In this document: positions 30,962 through 40,985 of the stretch, piece after piece
Layout of the letters: each line of letters begins with the position of its first letter
How positions within the stretch are numbered: position 1 is the stretch's first letter
From: Vombatus ursinus
Taxonomy: Eukaryota; Chordata; Mammalia; Diprotodontia; Vombatidae
DNA length: 64,000 bases
Direction of reading: 5' to 3'
NCBI RefSeq assembly: GCF_900497805.2
Contig: NW_020948983.1
Coordinates: 23,957,202-24,021,201 of the forward strand
Translations under genes and position numbers: made by a program
The notes under the pieces: generated by a model
The model's input: only the letters and a program-made list of their open reading frames with translations
Told to the model about the DNA's origin: nothing
Database searches by the model: none

Positions 30962-31995
30962 TAGTCAATTACCAAGTATTTATTAAAGGCTTACTAATGT
31001 GCCAGGCACTATGCTAAGCACTGGTGATACAAAGCCCTCTCCACCTCCCATAGTCCCTGCTCTCAAGGAAATTACATTCTAGTGGGGGAGACAGCATGTA
31101 AATAAATCATTATATACAAGATATGTGGAGACTAGATAGAAGGTGGCCTTAGAGAGAGAGTAAAGCACCAATAGCCAGAGGAACTCTTAAAGATCTCTTG
31201 CAGAAGGTTGTGTTTGAACTATGTTTTGAAGAAAGCCAAGGGTTTTAAGAGCTGGAAAGGAGAAGGAAGAGTGTTTTCCTCTCACTGGGGACTCACCTGT
31301 ATAAATGGAAAGATATGGGAGATGAAGCAATGTGTGAGAAGAGGCAAGTTCTGCTGGAGTATGGAATATCTGGAAGGGAGAAATATGTAAGAAGACTGGA
31401 AAGGCAGAAGAGGCTAGGCTGTGAAGAGCCTTAAATGACAGAGGGCTTCATATTTAGTTCTTGTGGTAATAGGGAACTACCACAGTTTGTTAAGGGATAG
31501 GGACAATGTGGTCAGAGCTATGCTTTAGGAAAACTACTTTGACAGCTATAGGGAGGATGGATTGGAGCGAGGAGAGAGGAGGCAAGGAGACCAATTGGGA
31601 AACTGTTATAATAATTCAGGTGTAAGGCCATGAGGGGGGCATCTCCAGTTGTCCTGATCTACGTCTTGCCACTGGACTCAGATGGCTCCAGAGGAGAAAG
31701 TGAGGCTGGTGACTTTGCACAGCACTCCCTCACTCAAATCCAATTCATTGGCAAGTCATGGCATCGTCTTCCTGATGTCATGGTCCTCTTTGAGAATAAA
31801 GAGTAAATAGCAACAAGGACTTGAATTAGGGCAATCGTTGCAAGAGTAGAGAGAAGGGGATGTAAATAAAAAATGTGAGGACAGAAATGACAAGATTTGG
31901 CAACTGTTTGATATTGAGTGAGTGAGAGTGAGGAGTTAAGGAGGACGTGAGGGTTGTGAAGCTGGAAGGAAAGCAGTGCCTTCAACAGTAATAGA
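30962..31995 (-). mobile_element. L2 LINE 3' kilobase, antisense, split by a SINE
   Basis: Antisense L2 from its 3' end (TGCCAGGCACTATGCTAAGC) through CAAGGAAATTACATTCTAGT and GAGCCTTAAATGACAGAGGG to ATAATTCAGGTGTAAGGCCA, then resuming after the insert at 31815 with GACTTGAATTAGGGCAATCG and ending near the RT region. Its coding frames are broken. Confidence 0.82.
31629..31814 (+). mobile_element. RTE-tailed SINE of a second type, inside L2
   Basis: GTCTTGCCACTGGACTCAGA, GTGACTTTGCACAGCACTCC and TGATGTCATGGTCCTCTTTG match 9822-10040 (reverse) and 13503-13996. It ends with AAATAGCAACAA. L2 text joins cleanly across it. Confidence 0.75.
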
Positions 31996-32004
31996 GAAGC
32001 TTTG

Positions 32005-32112
32005 AATGATAAGTCTCTTGAGGGCTGAGGCTATATCTTACTTATCTTTATATTCCCTGCAGAACCCAACGTGAATTGGGCACTTAGTAAATGTTAAATT
32101 GAAGTTAAAATG
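32005..32112 (+). mobile_element. L2 LINE 3' terminus
   Basis: AAGTCTCTTGAGGGCTGAGG, TTGGGCACTTAGTAAATGTT. It faces the antisense L2 directly upstream. Confidence 0.75.
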
Positions 32113-32764
32113 AACTGAATTGTCACTACTTGCAAACAATTCCTGATCAATAGTTAGCCAGAAGGCAAAATAGCAAAATTTCTCTCCCCCACTCACCTTT
32201 CAAGACCCTTCAGTCATTCGTCAGTGACTTTAATTTGGATCTCAACCTGAAATTTGGAACTAGTGATCTATCACTACTGGGCACCATTGTTCTTAAGGTC
32301 CCCATCACTTGGAAGGGTTCTGGAAGAGAATGGATTTCAACCTGTCAGGGATGAAGTAGAAAGGATTTCTGTAATGGGTGGATGTTTGGAGTAGATAACT
32401 CTAAAGGTCTCATGAATCTCCAACATTAAATAAATTGAAACTTAAGTATGTAAATAAGTCTGAGATGTCATTAATATGGGTATTCCCTCTACTGACACAG
32501 GTTTCTGCCCCTCTATGCCTTTTCATCCTGTGTGATTTTTAATTATGTCTTTCTATAAATCTTCCTGTGATGGTTTATGTAGCTTGACCTGAAACTTAAA
32601 AGTCCATCTTGGAAGAAGTACATCACATAATAAAATTAAAAGCAGATTTATTGGCACCCATGTCTGCCCCAAAAAACGGTCAGTGAATTGAATCTTCGTT
32701 TGCTATGATGGGTGGTATTACCTAGAATCTGCATGCTATTAACTAGCCAATAATAAATGTTAAT
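32113..32764. other. Unassigned stretch
   Basis: No repeat or coding signal recognised. Confidence 0.4.
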
Positions 32765-32840
32765 ATACACACACACACATATGTATATATGTGTATACCT
32801 CTGTCTTTATCTATCCATCTATGTATCTATCTATCTCACC
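32765..32840. repeat. (CA)n / (ATGT)n / (CTAT)n simple repeats
   Basis: ACACACACAC at 32768 followed by ATGTATATATGTGTATAC and CTATCTATC units. Confidence 0.9.
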
Positions 32841-32864
32841 ACATAATTATCTAGAGTAGGAGGT

Positions 32865-33112
32865 AGGAGTTTTTAACTTTTTTTTTTGTCATTGATCCCT
32901 TTGGAAGTCTGGTGAAACCTTCAAGCTCCTTTTCAGAACAATGTTTTTAAATGCAAATAATCAAATATATAGTTTACAAACAAAAGCAATTATATTGAAA
33001 TGTAGTTCTCAAAATTAAAAAAAAAAAAGACCAGCATTCATGGACTACCTGAAATCTATCCATGCATTCCTTAGGTGTCTGTGGACTCCAAGTTAAGAAT
33101 TTTTGATATTGA
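32865..33112. mobile_element. hAT-like DNA transposon, copy 2
   Basis: The end GTTTTTAACTTTTTTTTTTG and the opposite end CTCCAAGTTAAGAATTTTTG are inverted complements. The body AGTCTGGTGAAACCTTCAAG, CAATTATATTGAAATGTAGT and CTGAAATCTATCCATGCATT matches the family at 11325, which lacks the middle part. Non-autonomous, with no transposase. Confidence 0.65.
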
Positions 33113-33185
33113 CCAAATGAGATAATATTTATAAAGTGCTTAGCATAATATCTGGCACATAATTGGTGCAATATAAATGCATATT
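33113..33185 (+). mobile_element. MIR 3' end fragment
   Basis: AAATGAGATAATATTTATAA, AATATCTGGCACATAATTGG. Possibly the end of a MIR into which the hAT element inserted. Confidence 0.65.
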
Positions 33186-33358
33186 CCCCCTACTTAATTT
33201 GGGGTTGCCTCTAGTAGTGGGCAGTCTGAGATCAGAAGGCCCTTGAGCTATGTGCAATCACCAAAGCTGGGCATGATTCTGCCATCATGGACACTTCTAC
33301 TACCTGTATTGCTTAGGGATAGTCACTTAACTTCTCTGACCTTCAGTTTTCTCATCTT

Positions 33359-33376
33359 GAGAATGAGGGACTTGTG
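33359..33376. repeat. Left 18-bp target-site duplication of the HAL1
   Basis: GAGAATGAGGGACTTGTG, identical to 36015-36032. Confidence 0.95.
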
Positions 33377-34230
33377 GGGGTGGAGCCAAGATAGCAGAGT
33401 AAAAGCAGTGACATGTTTGAACTCTCCCTCAAACCCCTCCAAATACCTATAAAAAAATGGCTCTAAACAAATTCTAAAGCAGCAGAACCCACATGAAGAC
33501 AGAGTTAAACAAATTTCCAGCCCAAGATCACCTGGATGATTGATCAGAAAGGCATATCGCGCCAGGCTGGGAGAGGAACGCAATTCGGCATGGGCGCACA
33601 GGCTGCAGTGAACCTGGAGCAGGCATCAGAGGACTGAATCTCAGGCAGCTGTGGCGGTTTCCAGACTTCTCAACCCATGAATGCCAAAGACAGCTTAGAA
33701 GGTCAGTGGGAAAAGTCTGTTTCGGCAGTGGTGAGAGAGAAGCACATGGGGGTTTCCAGCCCCAGTCCCAGAGCTCAGCCCCGGGGCGGTGGTTCCCTCC
33801 TGAGCTTCCAGTACACAGACTGAGGAGGAATCGAGTGACTAATCAGAAGGGGATTGCAGGGATCTCTCTACTGGTGCAGGATTCTCTTGCTTTGCCCATG
33901 CTTGGATCTGGGTCATAGTTCTGGGTGGTGGTCCTGGGGCAAGGAGGAGTGCTGGCGTGGTGGAGCTTGTAGTGGCTGTGGAGAGGAAACCCTCCTCACA
34001 GTTCCATCACAGAAAACACTGCTCATAGAGCAGAGCACAGGCCAGGAAAGTAGTAAACACCTCGCCCTTGATCATAGCACCTTGGAAGAATTGAAAATTT
34101 ACAGGTCCCTAGAAGTATCTCTTAAAACAGCTGCACAAAACCCCTGAAGCCTGGGGCAGTACATTCTCCACACTGGAAACAGACCCTTACCTTAACAAAG
34201 AATTTATAACTCAAGTAATTGGCTAGGATC
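33377..34230 (+). promoter_or_regulatory. HAL1 5' region (likely internal promoter)
   Basis: About 850 bp before the ORF1 start, locally GC-richer (33560-34000) than anything nearby. In L1-type elements this region carries the internal RNA polymerase II promoter. No specific factor site is claimed here. Confidence 0.5.
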
Positions 34231-35276
34231 ATGAGCAAGCAGCTCAAAAAGAGTCAGACTATATTATCTTACTTTGGTGACAAAGAAGATCAAAACATAC
34301 AACCAGAAGAAGACAACAAAGTCAAAGCTCTTACATCCAAAGCCTCCAAGAAATATATGAATTGGTCCCAGGCCATGGAAGAGCTCAAAAAGGATTTTGA
34401 AAAGCAAGTAAGAGAAGTAGAGGAAAAACTTAGAGTGATGCTAAAGGAGACCCAAAAAATACTGAAAAAAGTAACACCTTAAAAAATAGCCTAACCCAAA
34501 TGGCAAAAGAGTTCCAAAAAGCCAATGAAGAGAAGAATGCCTTAAAAAGCAAAATTGGCCAAATGGAAAAGGAAGTCCCTAAGCTTACTGAAGAAAATAC
34601 TTCCTTAAAAATTAGAATGGAGCAATTGGAAACTCGTGACAATTTGAGAAATCAAGGCACTGCAATACTAATCCAAAAGAATGAAAAAAATAGAAGAGAA
34701 TGTGAAATATCTCATTGGAAAACAACTTACCTGGAAAATAGCTCCAGGAGAGAGAACTTAAAAATTAGTGGACTGTCTGAAAGCCATGATCAAAAAAAGA
34801 GCCTAGACATCATCTTTCAAAAAATTATCAAGGAAAACTGCCCTGATATTTTAGAACCAGAGGGCAAAATAGAAATTGAAAGAATCCACCGATCACCTCC
34901 TGAAAGAGATCCCCAAAGCAAAACTCCTAGGAATATTGTAGCCAAATTCTAGAATTCCCAGGTCAAGTAGAAAATATTGCAGGCAGCCAGAAAGAAACAA
35001 TTCAAGTATTGTGGAAACACAATCAGGATAACACAAGATTTAGCAGCTTCTACATTAAGGGACAGGAGGGCATGGAGTATGGTATTCGAGAGGGCAAAGG
35101 AGATAGGACTACAACCAAGAATCACCTACCCAGCAAAACTGAGTATAATCCTTCAGGGTAAAATATCGTCATTCAATGAAATAGAGGACTTTCAAGCATT
35201 CCTGAGGAAAAAACCAGAGCTGAATAGAAAATTTGACTTTCAAATACAAGACTCAAGTGAAACATGGAAGAGGTAA
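34231..35276 (+). pseudogene. HAL1 ORF1 (L1 ORF1p-like), disabled
   Basis: L1 ORF1 proteins are RNA-binding chaperones that form trimers in the retrotransposition particle. The start is the ATG at 34231 (MSKQLKKSQTILSYFG). The usual order is visible: a K/E-rich coiled coil over about residues 40-150 (EELKKDFEKQVREVEEKL, then AKEFQKANEEKNALKSKIGQ), an RRM-like part ending EIERIHRSPPERD, and a C-terminal domain with FKYCGNTIRITQDLAAS and AWSMVFERAKEIG. The span equals about 348 codons, a normal length. It is broken by a one-base frame change near 34468 and by stops at 34950-34952 and at about 34968 (TAG in AAGTAGAAA). Not a host gene. Confidence 0.85.
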
Positions 35277-36014
35277 ACAAGAAAGAGAAATCATAAGAGA
35301 TTTATTAAGGTTGAACTGTTTACATTCCTGCAGGGAAAGATGATACTTGTAACTCATGAGTCCTTTGTCAGTATTAGAGTAGTGGGAGGGAAAAAAAATT
35401 ATATGTATGTATAGATAGATAGAGGGCACAGGGTGAGTTGAAGATGAAGGGGTGATATCTGGAAAATAAAATTAAAGGGTGGGAGAAGATTATACTGGGA
35501 GAAGGGGAAAGGGAGAAGTAGAATGAGGTAAAATATCTCACATGAAACAGACAAGAAAAGGCTTTTACAATGGAGGGGAAATGGGGGAAGGTGAGAGGGA
35601 ATGAGTGAATCTTATTCTCATAGGATTTGGCTTAAGGAGGGAATAACATACACAATGGGGTATGGAAATCTATTTTACTCTACAGAAAAATAAGGGGGGA
35701 AGGGTAGAAGAGAACAGGGGTTTGATGGAGGGGAGGGCAGATTGGGGGAGGGGATAATCAAAAGCAAACCCTTCTGAGGAGGGACAGGGTCAAAAGAGAG
35801 AATAGAATAAATGGGTGGGCGGGATAGGATTAAGGGAAATATATTTAGTGTTTCACAACATCACTACTATGGAAGTGTTTTGCATGACTACATATCTATA
35901 ACCTGTATCAAGATGCTTGCCTTTTCAATGAGGGTTGTGGGGAGGAAGGAAGGGAGAAAATTTGTAACCCAAAGTTTTAAAAACACATGTTAAAACAAAT
36001 AAAGTATCACATTA
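35277..36014 (+). other. HAL1 3' untranslated region, purine-rich
   Basis: Strongly G/A-biased between 35450 and 35800 (GGGAGAAGGGGAAAGGGAGA, GGAGGGGAGGGCAG). Its end (GTTTTGCATGACTACATATC, TGCTTGCCTTTTCAATGAGG) matches the L1 end at 57925-58085, showing shared 3' ends between HAL1 and L1 copies. Confidence 0.75.
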
Positions 36015-36032
36015 GAGAATGAGGGACTTGTG
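36015..36032. repeat. Right 18-bp target-site duplication of the HAL1
   Basis: GAGAATGAGGGACTTGTG, identical to 33359-33376. Confidence 0.95.
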
Positions 36033-36090
36033 TCACATAGCTTCTGTGGTTCCTTCTAGTGCTGCTTCTCTGGTTCTATGAATTTAGCCA

Positions 36091-36470
36091 GGTCCCAATT
36101 AGTGAAAATAATGAATTCCATGAAGTGGTCACATATATTCAATTTCTCACTATTCAAAGTAATAATTAGGTAAAATATGACAATTGGTCTCTATTCCAAT
36201 GGAAATATGCAGTGTGAATTTGAATAATGTGGCTACTTCAGGTGATTCATTACTCACACTAATCTGGACTTGGTTATACATGGCTATCGTAATTCCTTTT
36301 CTGATCATATGTATCCTCCAACATATCTTTTACACCACTTATTGCACCAAGGTCCTTAATGGCAATATGTCTTAGTCTTTTTTTCTATCCATCATGAATA
36401 TTGCCCTTTGGGTAACTTGGAATTTTTATTTTTCTGAGACCATAGAATTTTATGACTTGTGGTCATACCA
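36091..36470. other. Unassigned stretch
   Basis: No recognised repeat or gene. Confidence 0.4.
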
Positions 36471-36474
36471 GGTA

Positions 36475-36790
36475 ACACTACTGGCTGAGTCCTTGTCTCA
36501 GCTCCCACTGGGCTGGGTTCTGAAGGACACTCCCTACTCCACAGAGCATTGATGTTGAGCTGGCTGCATTATCTAGATGCTGGAATGCCCAGAGCCCTAA
36601 CATCTCGATGATTCTCTTGACCTTTCAAACCTTTCAAGGTAGGAATCTCTGATTTCTTTAACTAGAATGAAAAGAATAAATATAGTGATCAAGATCCAAG
36701 GCCCTTTTCATCTTGAGAATGAATATTTATTTTGAAGATAAGGCTTTTGTAGCTGTAAGAAATGGAATCTTTCAAAGTTTTGTGCAATTT
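36475..36790. mobile_element. LTR-like repeat, copy A
   Basis: Related to 40690-40985 in the same orientation: GATGTTGAGCTGGCTGCATT against GATGCTGAGCTGGCTGCAAA, CTTGACCTTTCAAACCTTTC against CCTGACCTTTCAATACTCAC, and AAAGAATAAATATAGTGATC against AAAGAATAAATGCAGAGACC. Probably an old LTR fragment, on the minus strand to judge by copy B. Family unknown; old. Confidence 0.45.
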
Positions 36791-36887
36791 TTGAAACATC
36801 ATCTGGTATGATCTTCTCTTATTTGGTTCAGAGCATGGGCTCATTGCCTATCTGCAACATCTGTCCAATATCTGTCCAATCTATAGA

Positions 36888-36888
36888 A

Positions 36889-36941
<53 letters not shown>

Positions 36942-36955
36942 ATCCATCTATGACT
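36888..36955. repeat. (CTAT)n microsatellite
   Basis: Thirteen or more CTAT units with a short CTTT/CCAT border. Confidence 0.97.
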
Positions 36956-37042
36956 TAGTTGGTGGACTACCTATCCAGTTGTATGCTTTGTAGTTTCAGC
37001 AATATGTGTTTTCCATTCACTTTTGTTTTTCCATTGTATTTC

Positions 37043-37088
37043 ACATATCTATCTACCTATCTATCTGTCTATCTATCTATCCGTCCAT
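37043..37088. repeat. Second (CTAT)n microsatellite, impure
   Basis: CTATCTACC and CTGTCTATC variants. It lies 90 bp from the first array. Confidence 0.93.
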
Positions 37089-37820
37089 GTTGCTGTGGAT
37101 GTCAGTAAGGAAGATCTGGAAAAAGAAGCAATCCGTGATTCTTTAAGAAATCCCCTTTTTCCTATTGAGCATTTTGTCTACATGGCATTGAAAACTTAAA
37201 ATCTTTCCTCACTAGTGCATTTGTTACTTAAATTTTTTTTTAATTTCTCAGTCCAGAGGTAAAGACATGTGAAGCAAGTTAGCACCTGAATGAAACTCAT
37301 TTCTGAAAAAAAAATTTCTCAAAGGGAAAAACAAGCATCCTTCCCAGTTGAGCTATAAAAAAGTTGTCAAAGGCTCTCACATATCTCCCTTGTATTCTCT
37401 CCCCTCTTTGAAATCCTGCTCTGCTTAGGTAGTCAGCTTCTTGAAGAATAAACACAAACATCTCCCAGACTTTCATCTTGCCATGTTATTGCTGTGTAGG
37501 TCATCTAACCACAGAATAAATAGCATTCCATTTCTCCCTCCCTATATTACATTTTGCTGTGACATAGTTACCTCTGAATACTTAATAGTCTAATATTTTA
37601 CTTGCAATGCATTTGGTAATCTTAAGTTTCTTACACTACTTATAGCACATTTATTCATTAATAACAGCCAGTAACTTTTCAGATTTTGTTTTATCAATTC
37701 CAACATAAACTCAAGAAGGGTTTATTCTTTCTCTCTCTCTCTTACTCCCTCCTTTCTCCTTACTACCACTTAAATCTGTTTCTCTTCTTGAAGACTTATA
37801 AATCTTATTTCCACTTTATC
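37089..37820. other. Unassigned stretch
   Basis: A short (CT)n near 37728 only. Confidence 0.4.
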
Positions 37821-37824
37821 TTGT

Positions 37825-37982
37825 CTATGTCTCATGCGTACATAGTTATTTGCATGTTGACTCCTCCATTAGACTGTGAGTTCCTTAACAATAGATAACT
37901 ATCTTTTACTTTGTAGCCTCAAGGCTTAGCACAGTACCTGATACATCCCTAGGTGCTTAATAAATGTTAATTAAATCAATGT
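37825..37982 (+). mobile_element. L2 LINE 3' terminus
   Basis: TTAGACTGTGAGTTCCTTAA, CTTAGCACAGTACCTGATAC, TAGGTGCTTAATAAATGTTA. Confidence 0.8.
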
Positions 37983-38202
37983 TTATTGTCTGACTGATGT
38001 GCTAAAGGACAAGTAACTGCAAAATTAGATTTGGAAGGTTGTAAGTTGTTCTATTATTTCTGAGATTTGAGGTCCTTAGTTTAAAATAATACTGTTGCAT
38101 CTCCTCCTGGCTTTAACACCTGGGCTACAGCATCATTAACCCCAACTAAGACCTTCTGGTATTCAGGTAAAGAAAACTGCAACAACTACTATTTAAAAAA
38201 GG

Positions 38203-38356
38203 GTGGAGGTAGCTAGGTGGTGCAGTGGATAGAGCTCTGGCCTTGGAGTCAGGAAGATCTGAGTTCAAATTCTGCCTTAGACATTTGACACTTACTAACT
38301 GTATGACCCTGGCTGGGCAAGTCACTTAACCCCAATTGCCTCACACAAAAAAAGTG
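38203..38356 (+). mobile_element. tRNA-type marsupial SINE, full length
   Basis: GGTAGCTAGGTGGTGCAGTG, GGCCTTGGAGTCAGGAAGAT, GACATTTGACACTTACTAAC, ending CCCCAATTGCCTCACAC. Shorter than MAR1, with a GACACTTGACACTTAC-type duplication and no AAC tail. Same family as 51383 and 40420. Confidence 0.87.
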
Positions 38357-38509
38357 TAAACTTAAGTACTTTTTCTTTACTGCCATATAAATACAGTTAT
38401 CTATTAAAATGAATGCTGATATCCATACTAAATTTAAGAAATACTAAAGTGGTTTTCAGTTAAGTGCTGTGTAGTTTGTAAATTCTTATGGTCTAACAGG
38501 GGAGTTTAG

Positions 38510-38755
38510 TGTTGCAGTGGATAGATGGCTGGATCCCGAGTCAGAATGAGCTGAGTTCTAGCCTCAGACACTTAATAGCTATGTGACTCTGGCTAACACA
38601 CTTAACCTCTGTCTTCCTTGGTTTCCTCAGATTTAAAATGGGGATAATAGCACCTGCCTTCCAGGGCTGTTGTGAGGATCAAATGAGATACTATTTGTAA
38701 AGTACTTAGCACAATGCCTGGCACATAGTAGGCACTATATAAATACTTACCTGCT
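38510..38755 (+). mobile_element. MIR-type SINE, nearly complete
   Basis: TGTTGCAGTGGATAGATGGC, AATAGCTATGTGACTCTGGC, CTTCCAGGGCTGTTGTGAGG, ATGCCTGGCACATAGTAGGC. Confidence 0.86.
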
Positions 38756-38794
38756 ATATTCTTCCTTTTCTTCCACAAATTAGTCTCAGTGAAG

Positions 38795-39310
38795 TTGTAA
38801 TAACAAAGTGTAATAAAAAGAGGCAAAGGACAGTCCCTGCCCTCACGTAGCTTACAGTCTAATGGAAGAAACAGCATGCAAACAAATATGTACAAACCAA
38901 CTATGTGTAAGATAAGTAGGAGATAATACACAGAGGGAAGGCACCAGAATTAAGAGGGATTGAGAAAGGTTTCCTGTAGTAGGTGGGATTTTAGTTGGAA
39001 CTTAAAAGGAAGCCAAGGAGGTCAATAGTTGGGAGCCGAGGAGGGAGAGTATTATAGGCATGGAGGGCAGCCAGAGAAAAGTGTCCAGAGCCAAAAGATG
39101 GAGTATCTTGTTTGAGGAACAGCAATGATGCCAGGATCATTGGATTGAAGTGTATGCTAGGGAGTATACAGTGGAAGAAGACTGGAAAAGTGAGGGAAAG
39201 CAGTGAGGCTATGTTATAAAGTGCTTTGAGTTCCAAACAGAGAGTTTTGTATTCGATTCTGGGTGTGTTAAGGAGCCACTGAAGTTTATTGAGTGTGGGC
39301 TGACACGGTC
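38795..39310 (-). mobile_element. L2 LINE 3' end, antisense
   Basis: CCTGCCCTCACGTAGCTTAC, AGAAAGGTTTCCTGTAGTAG, AGTGCTTTGAGTTCCAAACA and GAGCCACTGAAGTTTATTGA are antisense L2 in order. Confidence 0.83.
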
Positions 39311-39364
39311 AGACTTTTGAAAACACTGAACAAAAATATCCTAGTATTTTATATCCTTTAAATA

Positions 39365-39490
39365 GTGGTGAACTTGGTCTTGAGGGACCTGGTTCAAATC
39401 CTAGGTCTGCTATTTACTAAACATATTTCCTTGGGTAAATCAATGTGACTCTCTGGTTCTCATGTTCCTCATCTATAAAATGGAGAAGGT
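39365..39490 (+). mobile_element. MIR fragment
   Basis: CTGGTTCAAATCCTAGGTCT, TTCCTCATCTATAAAATGGA. Confidence 0.72.
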
Positions 39491-39491
39491 T

Positions 39492-40015
39492 CAATTCAAT
39501 TTAAAATTATGATATACCTATTATGTGCATGACACTATGTTTGTCATTGGGTATACAAAGACCAAAAAATAGGAGCAGTCCCTATCTTCAAAAAGGTTAT
39601 AGTCTTCTTAAGGAAGGAGTGAACAATGTGTATGTAAGTAAACAAATACAAATTATACACAAGTTTCAAGATAGAGAGAATGCTAATAACTAGGGGCATC
39701 AGGAGAGGTCTTATGAAAGACATAGCACCTGAGCTGAGTTTTGAAGGAAATTAAGAATTATATAGGGTGGAAGTGAGGAGATAGTATATTCCTTGGGATA
39801 TTGGGATACCACTTGTCCAAAATCATGGAGGTGGGGGATGGAGTACTTTTCATGGGCAACTTTTTATTAGGCCACTTTAATTAGAAAAGAGAATTCTGGA
39901 AGGAACTATATGGCTGGCAGGTTAAGTGGAAGCCAGATTTAAATGCTAGACTGAAGAACTTATATTTTATCTTATTAGGAAGAAGGAGCCATTGAAGACT
40001 GTATATCTTCTGATG
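39492..40015 (-). mobile_element. L2 LINE 3' end, antisense
   Basis: GACACTATGTTTGTCATTGG, TGAGCTGAGTTTTGAAGGAA, GGAAGAAGGAGCCATTGAAG. It repeats the layout of the L2 at 38795, but diverges from it too much to be a recent duplicate. Confidence 0.78.
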
Positions 40016-40089
40016 TCTCGTCCAGCTCTCAATTTATGACCTTGAGCAGATTTTTCTTCAACTGTCAAGTTGAGAATAGTAGAAGGAAG

Positions 40090-40215
40090 ATTGGAATAGG
40101 AGTCAGAGAATACATAGTCTTAGCTTCAATCCTTATTAGCTTTGTTTCTTCATTTGTCAGATACGGAGATGACACTAGAAAATTTCTAAGATTTCTTCTG
40201 CCTTGGTATTAAATG
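40090..40215 (+). mobile_element. Diverged MIR
   Basis: GGAATAGGAGTCAGAGAATA, TTGTTTCTTCATTTGTCAGA. Confidence 0.55.
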
Positions 40216-40419
40216 ATTTTGTAAAGAATATACTCTAGCCCACTATCCCAGAGCCAGGTTATTACATCTTTCCCTCAAGGGTCTAGGGGTGCCTTACAGG
40301 GTTGAATTGTCTCTGTACTGCCATTGAATCAAACCCCTAGGAGTTTCAGTTTTGTTGTTTCACCTCCACTGTTAGTCCCCAGTCGGACTCCAGTTCCATT
40401 TAACCATTTAACATCAATT
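40216..40419. other. Unassigned spacer
   Basis: Nothing recognised. Confidence 0.4.
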
Positions 40420-40538
40420 AGTGTTTGTTTGTTGTGTGTTTGTTTTTTGGCAAGACAATATGGGTTAAGTGACTTGCCCAGGGTCATGTAACAGGTGTCA
40501 AGTGTCTGAGACCAGATTTGAACTCAGTTGCCCCATCA
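40420..40538 (-). mobile_element. tRNA-type marsupial SINE, head lost
   Basis: TTTGGCAAGACAATATGGGT, GTGACTTGCCCAGGGTCATG, GTGTCAAGTGTCTGAGACC and a shortened end at TTGCCCCATC. An internal deletion removed much of the head. Confidence 0.72.
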
Positions 40539-40544
40539 ATTACT

Positions 40545-40985
40545 TTTAAAAAAGGATATTTATTGCAACAATATGACAATAACAAAAGGAAAAATATTTC
40601 CCCTCAATTCCTAGGGGGCCCACTCTTCTCTATCCCACCTCAGTTTCTAGGGAGAGTGGGTTCACTTTTATTATTTCTGCATAATATTGCATCTACCAGA
40701 TGACTGCTGGATGAAGCCTTTGGGATTGGGCTAAGTCCCAAAGAACATTCCTTGTTCCTTGGGAGAATTGATGCTGAGCTGGCTGCAAAATCTGGTACGC
40801 TCCCAAGCCTGATATCCAGACACTTGCTTTCCTGACCTTTCAATACTCACAAGATCAAAATTTTCAATCCCTTCAGCTAGAACGAGACCAGAACAACTAG
40901 AACAAAAAGAATAAATGCAGAGACCAAAATCCAAAGCCCATTTCACAGGAGGTTCCAAGGCCTCTCCCTTCATACTGTCCCTCAC
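40545..40985 (-). mobile_element. LTR-like repeat, copy B
   Basis: The left block (40550-40620) matches 1310-1400 in inverse orientation. The right block (40690-40985) matches copy A at 36475. On the minus strand an AATAAA at about 40560 lies close to the end, as in a retroviral LTR, so the element is probably a minus-strand solo LTR of an unnamed old family. No internal region was found. Confidence 0.42.

Larger units (their letters stand above)
33377..36014 (+). mobile_element. HAL1: HAL1 (half-L1) retroelement, complete length
   Basis: 2,638 bp bounded by perfect 18-bp duplications. Order: a 5' region with the marsupial L1-type start GGGGTGGAGCCAAGATAGCA, then one ORF1-type frame, then a long purine-rich 3' region ending ACAAATAAAGTATCACATTA. 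There is no reverse transcriptase at all. The 3' region follows ORF1 directly, as in HAL1 elements, which are known to derive from L1 by loss of ORF2. It could instead be an L1 with a private ORF2 deletion; comparison with other copies would tell. Movement would have needed L1 enzymes in trans. Confidence 0.82.
33290..36090 (+). mobile_element. MIR copy split by the HAL1 insertion
   Basis: The left part (GGGATAGTCACTTAACTTCT, TTTCTCATCTTGAGAATGAG) ends at 33376. The right part resumes at 36015 with the duplicated 18 bp and continues GTTCCTTCTAGTGCTGC. The MIR is continuous once the HAL1 and one duplication are removed. Confidence 0.75.

Noticed and set aside
34231-35276. Coiled-coil host gene
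   Set aside because: Domain order and neighbours are those of L1 ORF1 inside a bounded HAL1 insertion.
38795-40015. Segmental duplication of two L2 blocks
   Set aside because: The two L2 ends resemble each other only as family members and are separated by a MIR with its own flanks.
36475-40985. A provirus with two flanking LTRs
   Set aside because: The DNA between holds L2, MIR and SINE copies and no retroviral genes, and the two ends are too different from each other to be one pair.
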